Positions 9,425-17,722 of a stretch of DNA of 64,000 nt are shown in pieces. A program made the position numbers and the translations under genes. The DNA lies in assembly GCA_042691655.1 (NCBI GenBank), contig CP170506.1, positions 3,596,001 to 3,660,000 of the forward strand, written 5' to 3'. Each line of letters opens with the position of its first letter. Positions within the stretch are counted from its first letter, which is position 1. The notes below the pieces were generated by a model, which made no database searches, was not told the origin of the DNA, and saw only the letters and a program-made list of their open reading frames with translations. This DNA is from UBA695 sp042691655 (lineage in GTDB: Bacteria > Verrucomicrobiota > Verrucomicrobiia > Chthoniobacterales > Chthoniobacteraceae).

Positions 9425-10966
9425 CTACGAGGCGGCGGCTTGGGGGTACCGCTCTTCGCGAAGCCTTTTGGCGTAGGCTGCCGGTATCCAGGTGGCGATG
9501 TTCTGGTTGGTCAGCACGGGCAGTTTGGTGAGGATCTCCCGCAAGTAGGCGTAGGGATCTACGCCGTTGCGTCGGCAGTTTTCGATGACGGTGTAGAGGA
9601 CCGCCCCGCGCTGGCCCGCATCGGCGTCGCCTACGAAGAGCCAGTTCTTTTTGCCCACCGCCGTGGGCCGGATGGCATTTTCAACAAGGTTGTTGTCGAT
9701 CTCCACGCGCCCGTCTTGCAGGAAGACGCTCAAGCCCGGCCATTGACCCAGCGCGTAGTCGATGGCTTTGCCCATGCTGCTTTTGGGCAGGTAGCGTTTC
9801 TTGGTTTTTAGTCGCACCAGCGCCTTGCCGATGCGTTCGTGGATGGGATGGCTTTGGGCCGCTCGGAGGGCTTCCCGCAACCGCGGCCCGGCGCGTTCTT
9901 GCCGTAAGTATTTTTCGATTTGGTAAAGGTGTGCCATTTGCCGAAGGAGCCAAGTGACGATGCATGGGGCCTGCGATTGCGATTCGATGAACTTGCGCCG
10001 CGCGTGGGCGTAACAGGCGGCGAGCCGGATGTGGCCTTCGCGGCCAGCGCTCCGGGCGTAGCTACGGTAACCCGCATACCCATCGCATTGCAGGACGCCC
10101 CGCCAGTGGGCGGGAAGGATCTCGCCCACGCACTCGGCGGCGCGACTGGTGCGCCAGTGGTAAACGACTTCGCCGCCGGGCCGGTTGCATACCCACAGGT
10201 AGCCGGTACCCGTTTTCTTATTGCCGGGATCAAGGTAGCGAACCGGGGTTTCGTCCATCTGGATGTAGCCGCCTTTCACCACGCCCGCGTTGATCTCCCG
10301 ATAGATCAAACCCAGCCAGTCGGCAGCCAACCCCATCCACCGCGCCAGCGTTTGACGGGGCAGGATGACTTGGTGGCGCGTGGCGTATATTCGCTCCTGG
10401 CGATGGAGCGGCAGATGGTCGCAGTATTTGGCCACGATGACTTGCGCCAAGAGCCCCGGCGCCGCGATGCAGCGTTCCTGTAATACCGGCGGCAATGGCG
10501 CGATCACGGGCACGGCGTCCAGTTCGCCACGCTTCACATACTTGCGCCGGATCATGCGCCGACGTAGGAACCGAGCCGGTTCGTAGTCGAGCTGCTCGCT
10601 GACTTCCTGGCCGATGCAGCGCCACGCTTGCGGTTCTGCCTGCACCGGCAGCGGATCGACGAGCTCCTCGACGCACGGCAGGTGTGCAGGCAACCGCGGC
10701 CATTTGTTTTTCGCAGGCTTGCTCTTAGAGCGCGGAGTCGATTCTTCCTTCGAGCGCCGAGTGGCCTCCGCCGCCAAGTCGGGCTCGTTCGCTTTTCCCG
10801 GCGAACTCCCTTCCAACAACAGTTCCAGTTGCCTCGGGTCGAGCTTCTCGCTCCCCGCTCCGAAGATCCGCTTCACCAACAGGTCCACCTTTTGCCGCAG
10901 TAACGCGACTTCTGCACGCAATCGCGCGTTCTCTTCCAGAAGTTCCTGTTCGCGTTCGGTGACCAT
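9425..10966 (-). CDS. tnpC: IS66-family transposase TnpC (copy 1, intact)
   Basis: The DDE transposase of IS66 elements, 513 residues. An N-terminal coiled coil (EREQELLEENARLRAEVALL) is followed by the conserved DLLVKRIFGAGSEKLD block. Catalytic positions are the Asp in YIQMDETPV, the Asp in LQCDGYAGY and the Glu in IDNNLVENAIRP. The short C-terminal helix has LPVLTNQNIATW. It lies downstream of tnpB in the usual A-B-C order. The Gln codon before CDGY is CAA here; the same codon is TAA in copy 2. Confidence 0.95.
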   Translation of the reverse strand: MVTEREQELLEENARLRAEVALLRQKVDLLVKRIFGAGSEKLDPRQLELLLEGSSPGKANEPDLAAEATRRSKEESTPRSKSKPAKNKWPRLPAHLPCVEELVDPLPVQAEPQAWRCIGQEVSEQLDYEPARFLRRRMIRRKYVKRGELDAVPVIAPLPPVLQERCIAAPGLLAQVIVAKYCDHLPLHRQERIYATRHQVILPRQTLARWMGLAADWLGLIYREINAGVVKGGYIQMDETPVRYLDPGNKKTGTGYLWVCNRPGGEVVYHWRTSRAAECVGEILPAHWRGVLQCDGYAGYRSYARSAGREGHIRLAACYAHARRKFIESQSQAPCIVTWLLRQMAHLYQIEKYLRQERAGPRLREALRAAQSHPIHERIGKALVRLKTKKRYLPKSSMGKAIDYALGQWPGLSVFLQDGRVEIDNNLVENAIRPTAVGKKNWLFVGDADAGQRGAVLYTVIENCRRNGVDPYAYLREILTKLPVLTNQNIATWIPAAYAKRLREERYPQAAAS

Positions 10967-11038
10967 TGCTCGTTGGCCACAGGAGACTAGTCATCCCGTC
11001 GCTAAATTCAAGCGCCGATCATACTTAATATATGACTG

Positions 11039-11392
11039 CTATTCCCGCTCATACCACGGACGCATCTTCGCCCCGTGCAGGTCGATCCCGTCGGTCAAGA
11101 GCGCCAACGCCTCCGCGCTCAGCTTGAGCTTCGTGCGTCCCGGCTCCACGTTCCGAGGCCATGAGAAGCATCCCTTTTCCAGCCGCTTGCTCATCACCCA
11201 GATCCCCGTGCCGTCCCAGTAAAGCAGCTTGATCCGGTTGTGCCGCCGGTTGCTGAACACGAAGATCGCTCCGCCCCGTAGATCCTCTCCCAGCCGTTCA
11301 CTCACCAGGGCGTGCAGCCCGTTGAAGCCCTTGCGCATGTCGCACGGCTCCAACGACACTAGCACTTTGAGGCTCCCGCTAAAACTCAGCAT
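11039..11392 (-). CDS. tnpB: IS66 accessory protein TnpB (copy 1)
   Basis: 117 residues with the family landmarks LEPCDMRKGFNGLHALV, FVFSNRRHNRIKLLYWDGTG and CFSWP. TnpB is needed for IS66 transposition; its exact role is not settled. It overlaps tnpA by 7 bp, which suggests coupled translation. Confidence 0.95.
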   Translation of the reverse strand: MLSFSGSLKVLVSLEPCDMRKGFNGLHALVSERLGEDLRGGAIFVFSNRRHNRIKLLYWDGTGIWVMSKRLEKGCFSWPRNVEPGRTKLKLSAEALALLTDGIDLHGAKMRPWYERE

Positions 11393-11832
11393 CCCGTTTG
11401 CCCCTTGGCTGCCAGCGCCTTCAGCAACTCCGCCGCCAGCTTCATTTGGCCAGGGGTGGAGAGTTCCACGCTCGCTCCGCCCGGTAACTCAAGCTTGAGC
11501 GCCGCTACGATTGCCATCACCTGCTCGCCTTGGACGCCCGCTTCGACCTCCGCTTCTACCCAGCGCGGCCCCGGCCCTGGCTGCGGTGCCATCAATGCGG
11601 CCGGAACTGGAGCCGCTGCTTGCACCAACAGCGCTTGCCGCTGGTTCTTCCTCTTCTGCTGCCAATGGGCGAACGTCTGGTATTTCACCCCAATCTGCGC
11701 TGCAAACTCCGCCGCGCTCACCCCACACCGCTCGTACTCATCCAACAGCGCCTCCCTTCGTTCTCTCTTTACCAGCACATGCCCTCGGCGGTCTATTTTC
11801 AACAACTCATCCCGAATCGCTTCGCTTTGCAT
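11386..11832 (-). CDS. tnpA: IS66 accessory protein TnpA (copy 1)
   Basis: 148 residues. The N-terminal half is a helix-turn-helix of the IS66 OrfA kind (CGVSAAEFAAQIGVKYQTFAHW), preceded by RRGHVLVKRERREALLDEYE. The C-terminal half ends in a segment with LELPGGASVELS. First gene of the three-gene transposition operon. The start lies 58 bp inside the right end of the element. Confidence 0.9.
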   Translation of the reverse strand: MQSEAIRDELLKIDRRGHVLVKRERREALLDEYERCGVSAAEFAAQIGVKYQTFAHWQQKRKNQRQALLVQAAAPVPAALMAPQPGPGPRWVEAEVEAGVQGEQVMAIVAALKLELPGGASVELSTPGQMKLAAELLKALAAKGQTGC

Positions 11833-12118
11833 CCTCCCATACTGACAATTTTCATCCCTCCAGGATAGAGGCGCTCCGCGTGACGCTTACATTGTAACGC
11901 CGATTCCGTGGCGACGGCGCATTCGTGCGCTCGCCTTTGGAACGCTTGGCATTCATCTTTTCCTTATCGGTTTTCTTGCCTTCGCGATATGGAATGAATC
12001 GACTGAAATTTCGCTCCTAACGCTTCCCCCTCCTTGGAAGATGGCCGTCAACGGTATCAAGGCAGTGTTGGCTTCTCTACTTAGCCTCTGTGTTCCCGTT
12101 CTGATTTGGGGGGGGTAG

Positions 12119-12473
12119 TCACATTCCGCGCCGGGGGGCGGATTGGTGATCGAATTCTTGGAGTCGAGGTGTCGGAGTGCAAGAATCAATGATTGCGCTC
12201 CGTCCTTGCTGTGGACGCTTCACACCCGTCCGTTGTCTTTTTTCTGTGCTAGAATTTGTGCTAGAACGAGAGGTTCTCTGCCCACCTTTTGCCTATCTTG
12301 CTTTTCTAGGATAACGGCCATCCAAGCAGCTTGGTTGCTTGTTCTAGTGACAGTTTAAGCAATGTCGCGAAAGGGGTAAAAACAAAATCCTAAGTCTGGC
12401 GCCTCTGCCAATTTCGCCACCCCGGCTTATCTGTAAATACCCCACGCACTTTGATTTGTGCTAGAGCTACAGT
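12119..12473. other. Gene-free stretch holding tRNA relic and short repeats
   Basis: No credible protein gene. It contains the 5' half of a tRNA-Leu on the minus strand and three of four copies of a TGTGCTAGA motif (12245, 12257, 12457; the fourth is inverted at 12511-12519). These are listed separately. The stretch is best explained as an old integration site next to the integrase relic. Confidence 0.6.
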
Positions 12474-12519
12474 ATGAAACGTAGCGCAACGCCGATGAAC
12501 GGCGAAACCACTAGCACAA
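12245..12519. repeat. Four copies of a TTGTGCTAG-type motif around the integrase start
   Basis: TGTGCTAGAA occurs at 12245-12254 and 12257-12266, TGTGCTAGA at 12457-12465, and the inverted form CTAGCACAA at 12511-12519, just inside the integrase relic. Four copies in under 300 bp around a tRNA fragment and an integrase start is the pattern expected of integrase arm-binding sites. That function is inferred. Confidence 0.5.
12388..12426 (-). pseudogene. tRNA-Leu (UAG) 5'-half fragment
   Basis: Read on the minus strand from 12426, the bases GCCGGGGTGGCG, AAATTGGCAGAGGCGC and CAGACTTAGGAT match the acceptor 5' strand, D arm and anticodon arm of a tRNA-Leu with anticodon TAG. The match stops right after the anticodon loop and no 3' half follows. 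This is how an attachment site looks when an element recombines in the anticodon loop. Confidence 0.65.
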
Positions 12520-12890
12520 GCGGTAGCCCAGTGGGACATGGCGAGCAGTTTATGGCTGATCGCGATTCACGCAAGCGCAGAGTGCCGGGTTTTTACGTTC
12601 GCAACGGGCGCTATTATGCGCAGCTCTGGGTGCCTCGCGAGGACGTACAGAAGACGGCGCGGCGATTTCCCCTCGTTACTCCGGAGGGGGTGCCGGTGGC
12701 GAAGCTGGTGGAGGCGAAGACGGCCGCTGATATTCTCCGCAATGATCGCCGGGAGTAGGCGCTCCCGACAAGTGGGCACAAGCCGAAATTCGCCGATTAT
12801 GTTGAGACCGACTTTGCCAAACCGACCACCAACGCAAAGAAGGAGGGGACGCTGAAAAATGAGAGGCCGGTCCTTACATACCGATCCTAT
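12474..12890 (+). pseudogene. Tyrosine recombinase (integrase), broken N-terminal remnant
   Basis: The frame from ATG 12474 has the look of an integrase N-terminus (GFYVRNGRYYAQLWVPRED, then PLVTPEGVPVAKLVEAKTAA). It meets a TAG at 12756-12758. The same frame continues after it with KPKFADYVETDFAKPT and KKEGTLKNERPV, which fits the core-binding SAM-like domain of phage integrases, then degenerates near 12890. The catalytic domain is absent, lost where the XylR-type gene now ends. It lies next to the tRNA-Leu fragment, as integrases do. Confidence 0.65.
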
Positions 12891-14071
12891 GCTGGGGGCC
12901 GATTTTGCCGCCGAAACTCTGAAACAGAGATTCCCATATGATATCTAAAAATTTTACTGAGGCTGGAAGAATCCTCGAAGCCGCATTGCGCCGCGATTGC
13001 CTGAAGTTTTTCGCCGCTCGTGCGTATCAGATGCATGGCCAGGCCGAGTCTTTGCCTGTTGATTTCCCGCTGAATGGAATGGCCAATGTGTGTGCTAAAC
13101 TTGCTGTATAGATTACGACGTGAGATTCCCGAAGTAATAACGACATCGTCGACGGTTATCGCTCGAGCCTTGTTTTCGGCGATAAAATTCATGGCCTTCC
13201 CGAGATGGATATCGGATACGGCGACAATATCACTGCTTTTGCGTACGACGACGCCTCCCGGTTTAATGCGGATCGGATATTTGGGAGGCGTTTCGCCCCG
13301 CATCAGCCGATCAAGCAATTTCGCACCAGCGTAGCCGATTTGCTCGCGATTGGTAACGACACTTGAAAGGGGAACAGGGCCGAGTTCAGCATAGATTGGA
13401 TCATTATCTGCCCCCACGATCGCCACGTCTTCGGGAATGCGCAACCCGGCCTGTTGACAGGCACGCGCGATATCGTTTGCATCCCCATCATACTGGGCCA
13501 TCGCGGCTACCGGTTTTGGAAGTTTAAGAAATTGCCGCCCGAGCCATGGGATGAGACATTGCCGGGCGCCATTGCCGCTAATATTGCCGCTATAATCCAC
13601 CAGATGAAACTCCCGTCCCGCCTTGAGGACGGTATTGCGAAAACTCTCCATGCGGCCTTTAACTACCGGGGCCTCCCGATCATGGGTGTAGAACGCGAAA
13701 TGTTTGAAGCCTCGGTCAATCAAGTGCTGTGCACCCAGAATACCAATTGCTTCATTATCGGGCAGAACACGAGGGAAAGGGAGTTCGGGAAGTTGATCGC
13801 AAAGGTCGACCACGGGTGTGCGCGCATTCCTTACAAACTCGATCAGCGCTGTCTTATCCCACGTAGGAACGGAGAAACTCGGTAACAGGGCGATAATGCC
13901 GTCACCTTTCCATCCCGGGGGGATCATCCCATTGCGTGAAGTGATGTCATCAAGAATCCAATTCGCCGAACGGGCATATTTTGCTACGCCGACATTGATT
14001 TCGTGAACATAAAACCCCAAGGCGAGGAGGACCGATTTGCGCGTTTGGGGGGGCGCGGTTTTTTGCTTCAC
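12887..14071 (-). CDS. XylR-type regulator (LacI-like sensor plus AraC helix-turn-helix)
   Basis: 394 residues. The N-terminal two thirds is a periplasmic-binding-protein-like sugar sensor as in LacI (DNEAIGILGAQHLIDRGFKHFAF, then EDVAIVGADNDPIYAELG, then SSVVTNREQIGYAGAKLLDRL). The last 100 residues are an AraC-type double helix-turn-helix (SRRNLYSKFSTHIG, then LQAIAAQCGFEDSSSLSKIFRYHMGIS). This is the layout of E. coli XylR. Proteins of this kind are common in Verrucomicrobia beside glycan genes and activate them when a sugar binds. The nearest co-oriented target is the secreted protein at 14284-16767. The 3' end abuts the integrase relic. The inducer is unknown. Confidence 0.85.
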   Translation of the reverse strand: MKQKTAPPQTRKSVLLALGFYVHEINVGVAKYARSANWILDDITSRNGMIPPGWKGDGIIALLPSFSVPTWDKTALIEFVRNARTPVVDLCDQLPELPFPRVLPDNEAIGILGAQHLIDRGFKHFAFYTHDREAPVVKGRMESFRNTVLKAGREFHLVDYSGNISGNGARQCLIPWLGRQFLKLPKPVAAMAQYDGDANDIARACQQAGLRIPEDVAIVGADNDPIYAELGPVPLSSVVTNREQIGYAGAKLLDRLMRGETPPKYPIRIKPGGVVVRKSSDIVAVSDIHLGKAMNFIAENKARAITVDDVVITSGISRRNLYSKFSTHIGHSIQREINRQRLGLAMHLIRTSGEKLQAIAAQCGFEDSSSLSKIFRYHMGISVSEFRRQNRPPA

Positions 14072-14241
14072 AAGTTCACAGATTACGATTTGCCCATCAA
14101 GGTGGCAACTCTGTAATCATGCGACTGGAAAATTCAAACCCGGAAAGCGGCCACGACGATCATCCTTCGCATCCGTTTTATGAAAGCACCTAAAATCCGT
14201 AGCACCTCTAAAACGCCCCTCTCTTCCAGGCAAGAGGGCAA

Positions 14242-14270
14242 AACGGCCCCTGTTTACGCCAGAGGCCGTT
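14242..14270 (-). terminator. Rho-independent terminator after the gene at 14284-16767
   Basis: Stem of 11 bp with one mismatch (AACGGCCTCTG against CAGGGGCCGTT on the minus strand), a 7-base loop, and a short T run, located 13 bp past the stop codon. Confidence 0.6.
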
Positions 14271-14283
14271 ACATTGAGGACCG

Positions 14284-16767
14284 CTATTTCTTTAAAAGCG
14301 ATATTTTGTCTATTAGAAGTTGGTAACTTGACGCTGCTGAATTCTTACCGGTGATTTTGAATTTAAAATACTGGACCCCTGCCGACGGGAATGTAACGGT
14401 TGCGATGGGCCCTACGTCTGCATATCCGGATGTGGATGAATAGAGGTCTATGTTCTGCGAACCATAGTCTGTAAAGGAACCGGTTGCCGAGGTTCCGATT
14501 GACAAACCTACGATTCCGCAGTTGGCGCCTTGGCCAAAGCCGACATTGATGCGATACGTGCCTGCCTTTGATACATTTATCGGGTAAACTACATAGTCTC
14601 CAACTGCTTGGGATGCATATGTGACGGCTTTGCCGGAAGATGCCTCGCTGTCGGAGATGACCGTGTTCGTTTTCCCTGAACTGGCCGCCACTGTCAGCGT
14701 TTCCGCTTCAGCCGACAATTCATACGGCGTGACGGAGATATTATCCCAGCTGCCAGTAGCCTGGTAGACGCGAACGCCAATGCCGCCGCTCGAATAGGTC
14801 GAATTGGTTGCGGAAATAATCGGCGTCGTCATGTTAGTCACATAGACCTGGAGGCTAGTTCCGATGGCGACGACTTTTACATGGTAGCTGGATCCCGATA
14901 CAACGGCCATCGACTTTGTGGCAATATTGCTGTGAGTTCCGCCCCCGTTGGATGTACCAAGCGACACCCCAGAATTCGGCTTGAGGGTCACGTTGTAACC
15001 ATAATAGTTATCAGATCCGACTTGGAAATTGCTGCCACGGAAAATAATGCCTGACTGCCCGCTGCTGGTCGAGCTGGTGCATGCGACATCGGCCTCGTAA
15101 GCAAAATCGCTGGCGACGATACCTTTCGCGATCGAATAATACCCAGTCAAGGAAGCCGTCACCACATATTTTCCTCCCGTGATACTCCAAGTCCCGCCAT
15201 ACGGCTGCCATTCCACGTCATCGTACGAATTCGTGAAGTCTTCGGACAGCGTGTTGGTCGTGTAGGGCGAAAGATCGAGCAGATTGGGAGTTTTGATGTA
15301 ATGGGGAGAATAGAAGCACTTATTGGCATAGACATGAGAGAAGTAATTACTATCGTTCTCCGCTCCACCGTTGTCGGAATATCCAATGGAGTAAACGCCA
15401 TTTTGCGCGGATTGCTTATGAATGAACGGCATGTAATAATAGGATATGCCGGCTTGTCCGGGCGGCGTCCCAACGGTCACCCCATTGCTCCAGGGCCCAA
15501 CGGGGGAAGGCGCGAATTGCGCGTAAATCGGTACGCCGCAGACCCCATAGGAAATCGCCACAAAGTTATTAGGGCCTAGTCTCTCCATCGATGAGATACC
15601 ATTTAGATTCGCTAATGGAATCGCTTGTGTCGAATCGCTTACCCAAGCGGAACCATTATAGAATGTCCACGATCCGGTACCCGTAAGACTGCCGATAGCC
15701 GCCCGCGCCACTTGAGGGCTGAGATAGATATAAAAATATCCGTCTCCGCCTTTCACTATGCGGGAGCCCTTCCAGGGGCGCTCCGTAATCCCGTCAAGCG
15801 TAAGCCCGGGAAGCGACAGTGTGGCAATTACTTGATCAACCTGCGATCCGGACCCGCCGTCTGATACTTCGCAGAGGAAAACTTGAAGTTTATCGTTTTC
15901 CACCGTCGCGTCGTTAGGCCAATAGATGTTTCCGGAAGTGGCTGGAATGAAGGAGGTCGTCCCGGTCAAGGGGGCCAAAACTGTGCCACTTTGGATGACG
16001 ATAAAATTCCGGGGCATACTGCAAGAGCCACGGTAATTGGAATTAAAATTAAGAGAACCGGTTAGCGTGTCATTGAAAATCCAGGCGATACGGCCGTCCG
16101 GAAGCTGGGCTGAGATATCGTTGTCGCCTCCCTTGAAGCTGTTGGAATGGCTTTGCGCATATGTATATTGCCCCCAATGCCAGAGGTATGTTGTCGGGGT
16201 ATCGATTACGGCGTCATTTTGGTCGTAGACGATAATGTCATCGAGATAGTACGTCGCAACACCTTCGAAGGTGAAGCTCAACGAGGTTGTTCCTGATGCC
16301 TTGAATGGGTAGTGATATTCGTCCCATCCCGCACTGGATGGCTGAAAGTCAACGGAATAACTACTGCCCGATGTACTGGCTATATGGAGGCGCATCAGGG
16401 GGCGGTTGACCGTGGAATATGCCCAGAATGAAACGACATATGTCGACGAAGAGCTTCCTGAAAAGCTCGCATAGGCCAATGATGGAAAATCTGTCGAACC
16501 GGTGGCGGCGACAGCGACCTCCAACCGGCGGGTACCGCTGTGGACCGAGGTGCCGGTAACCGCAAAGGTCGCAGTTCCTGAATTGGCGGCGACGGTCCAT
16601 CCCGTCAGGCCATTTTCAAATACGCCATTTGTCCAACCGCTGATTTGAGCTGTTGCCGAATTTGTAAATAGGATAAAGCAAACTAGAGCAACAGATAATA
16701 CGGCTTTGATTGCTCGCTGCGATGCACCTCCGTATATTTCGCTGTATGGTTGCGCGTACGTTTTCAT
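14284..16767 (-). CDS. Secreted beta-propeller protein with carbohydrate-binding modules
   Basis: 827 residues. A signal peptide (about 1-41, ending NSATA) is followed by a CBM-like beta-sandwich (about 45-190). A beta-propeller-like region (about 195-500) has LWHWGQYTYAQSHSNSFKGG and PDGRIAWIFNDT, resembling DUF5005-type propellers. Then comes a concanavalin/LamG-like domain (about 505-680, SEDFTNSYDDVEW) and a C-terminal CBM6/35-like module (about 685-827). The architecture suggests an exported enzyme or binding protein acting on plant or algal polysaccharide. I cannot name a catalytic residue. IS66 copy 2 starts only 36 bp upstream of the start codon, so its native promoter may be displaced. 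Confidence 0.6.
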   Translation of the reverse strand: MKTYAQPYSEIYGGASQRAIKAVLSVALVCFILFTNSATAQISGWTNGVFENGLTGWTVAANSGTATFAVTGTSVHSGTRRLEVAVAATGSTDFPSLAYASFSGSSSSTYVVSFWAYSTVNRPLMRLHIASTSGSSYSVDFQPSSAGWDEYHYPFKASGTTSLSFTFEGVATYYLDDIIVYDQNDAVIDTPTTYLWHWGQYTYAQSHSNSFKGGDNDISAQLPDGRIAWIFNDTLTGSLNFNSNYRGSCSMPRNFIVIQSGTVLAPLTGTTSFIPATSGNIYWPNDATVENDKLQVFLCEVSDGGSGSQVDQVIATLSLPGLTLDGITERPWKGSRIVKGGDGYFYIYLSPQVARAAIGSLTGTGSWTFYNGSAWVSDSTQAIPLANLNGISSMERLGPNNFVAISYGVCGVPIYAQFAPSPVGPWSNGVTVGTPPGQAGISYYYMPFIHKQSAQNGVYSIGYSDNGGAENDSNYFSHVYANKCFYSPHYIKTPNLLDLSPYTTNTLSEDFTNSYDDVEWQPYGGTWSITGGKYVVTASLTGYYSIAKGIVASDFAYEADVACTSSTSSGQSGIIFRGSNFQVGSDNYYGYNVTLKPNSGVSLGTSNGGGTHSNIATKSMAVVSGSSYHVKVVAIGTSLQVYVTNMTTPIISATNSTYSSGGIGVRVYQATGSWDNISVTPYELSAEAETLTVAASSGKTNTVISDSEASSGKAVTYASQAVGDYVVYPINVSKAGTYRINVGFGQGANCGIVGLSIGTSATGSFTDYGSQNIDLYSSTSGYADVGPIATVTFPSAGVQYFKFKITGKNSAASSYQLLIDKISLLKK

Positions 16768-16861
16768 AGCAAAGTGGGGATTGTTCAGTGTATATATTCA
16801 TCCGTAAGCGGTGCATGAGGCACCACTATCCGAGGCGGGGAAAACCAGGCACGATGGAGGG

Positions 16862-17296
16862 ATGGAGGAAGAAGCGATAACCAACGAGTTGATGAAAGTG
16901 GACCGGCGGGGTCATGTTCGGGTTTCGGCGCAACGGCGGGAGGTGCTCTTGGATGAATTTGAGCGGTGCGGAGTGAGTGCGGCGGAGTTCGCTGCGCAGA
17001 TTGGCGTCAAATATTCGACCTTTGCCCACTGGCGGCAGATGCGAGAGCGCAAACAGACGAAGGGCGGAGATTTGGTATCCTCAGGGCCAGCCGCGCTTTT
17101 GCCGGCGGGATCGAACTCAGCGACGCGCTGGGCAGAGGCGGTTGTCGAAGCCAATGGGATCGGCGGGACGGCAAGAGGAACGTCGTTGAAAATCGCGCTG
17201 CCGGGCGGGGCGAGGCTGGAAATTTCGGAGACCGCACAGATGAAGCTTACGGTCGAGTTGTTGAGGGCACTGGAAGACGGACGAGGGACATGCTGA
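16862..17296 (+). CDS. tnpA: IS66 accessory protein TnpA (copy 2)
   Basis: About 144 residues from the ATG at 16862; a start at 16811 would add 17 residues with no match to copy 1. It has the RRGHVRVSAQRREVLLDEFE segment and the helix-turn-helix CGVSAAEFAAQIGVKYSTFAHW. The C-terminal part (LKIALPGGARLEIS) matches the end of the copy 1 protein. It overlaps tnpB by 7 bp. Confidence 0.88.
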   Translation: MEEEAITNELMKVDRRGHVRVSAQRREVLLDEFERCGVSAAEFAAQIGVKYSTFAHWRQMRERKQTKGGDLVSSGPAALLPAGSNSATRWAEAVVEANGIGGTARGTSLKIALPGGARLEISETAQMKLTVELLRALEDGRGTC

Positions 17297-17643
17297 GCTT
17301 TACCGGGAGCATCAAGGTGCTGGTGGCATTGGAGCCATGCGACATGCGTAAGGGATTCAACGGCCTGCACGCTCTGGTGAGCGAACGGCTGCGCGAGGAC
17401 GTGCGATGCGGGGCGCTTTTTGTGTTCAGCAACCGCCGCCACAACCGGCTCAAAATCCTCTACTGGGATGGCAGCGGGATATGGGTGATGACCAAACGCC
17501 TGGAGCAAGGCTGCTTCTCATGGCCACGCAATGTGGAACCTGGGAGGACGAAGCTCAAGTTGACCGCTGAGGCGTTGGCGCTTCTGACCGATGGGATCGA
17601 CCTGCGCGGGGCGAAGATGCGGCCGTGGTATGAGCGGGAGTAG
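17290..17643 (+). CDS. tnpB: IS66 accessory protein TnpB (copy 2)
   Basis: 117 residues from the ATG at 17290, in a longer open frame that begins at 16966. It aligns end to end with the copy 1 TnpB (LEPCDMRKGFNGLHALV, FVFSNRRHNRLKILYWDGSG, and the same WYERE terminus). It overlaps the end of tnpA. Confidence 0.93.
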   Translation: MLSFTGSIKVLVALEPCDMRKGFNGLHALVSERLREDVRCGALFVFSNRRHNRLKILYWDGSGIWVMTKRLEQGCFSWPRNVEPGRTKLKLTAEALALLTDGIDLRGAKMRPWYERE

Positions 17644-17722
17644 CCAATAAAAACTATCGTTACGGAGTATTATTTACCTGACAAGTTACTGTCTTGAGGC
17701 TAGTCTTTTTCCCGACCAAAAG

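Larger units (their letters stand above)
7767..11890 (-). mobile_element. IS66-family element (copy 1) carrying a nested IS4-family element
   Basis: The ends are inverted repeats beginning GTAAGCGTCACGCG (left 7767-7780, right the complement of 11877-11890). The element is flanked by perfect 8-bp direct repeats ATTGTAAC at 7759-7766 and 11891-11898, the duplication size of IS66. It encodes TnpA, TnpB and full-length TnpC on the minus strand. Its length is 4124 bp. Removing the nested 1551-bp IS and one 9-bp target copy leaves 2564 bp, exactly the length of copy 2 at 16804-19367. All three genes read through without damage, so this copy could supply transposition functions. Confidence 0.92.
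7654..12118 (+). pseudogene. Small membrane-protein gene split by IS66 insertion
   Basis: If the IS66 element (7767-11890) and one copy of its 8-bp target are removed, the frame starting at ATG 7654 joins exactly, codon by codon, to the frame running from 11899 to the TAG at 12116-12118. The joined product is about 110 residues. It has a hydrophobic segment (TVLFVALVIVT), a basic turn (PIPWRRRIR), a second membrane segment (FGTLGIHLFLIGFLAFAIW) and a third near the end (AVLASLLSLCVPVLIWG). The frame is open upstream back to 7618, so the original gene may have been longer. I do not recognise it with certainty. The pattern is reminiscent of small membrane proteins associated with exosortases, but that is only a guess. 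Confidence 0.7.
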
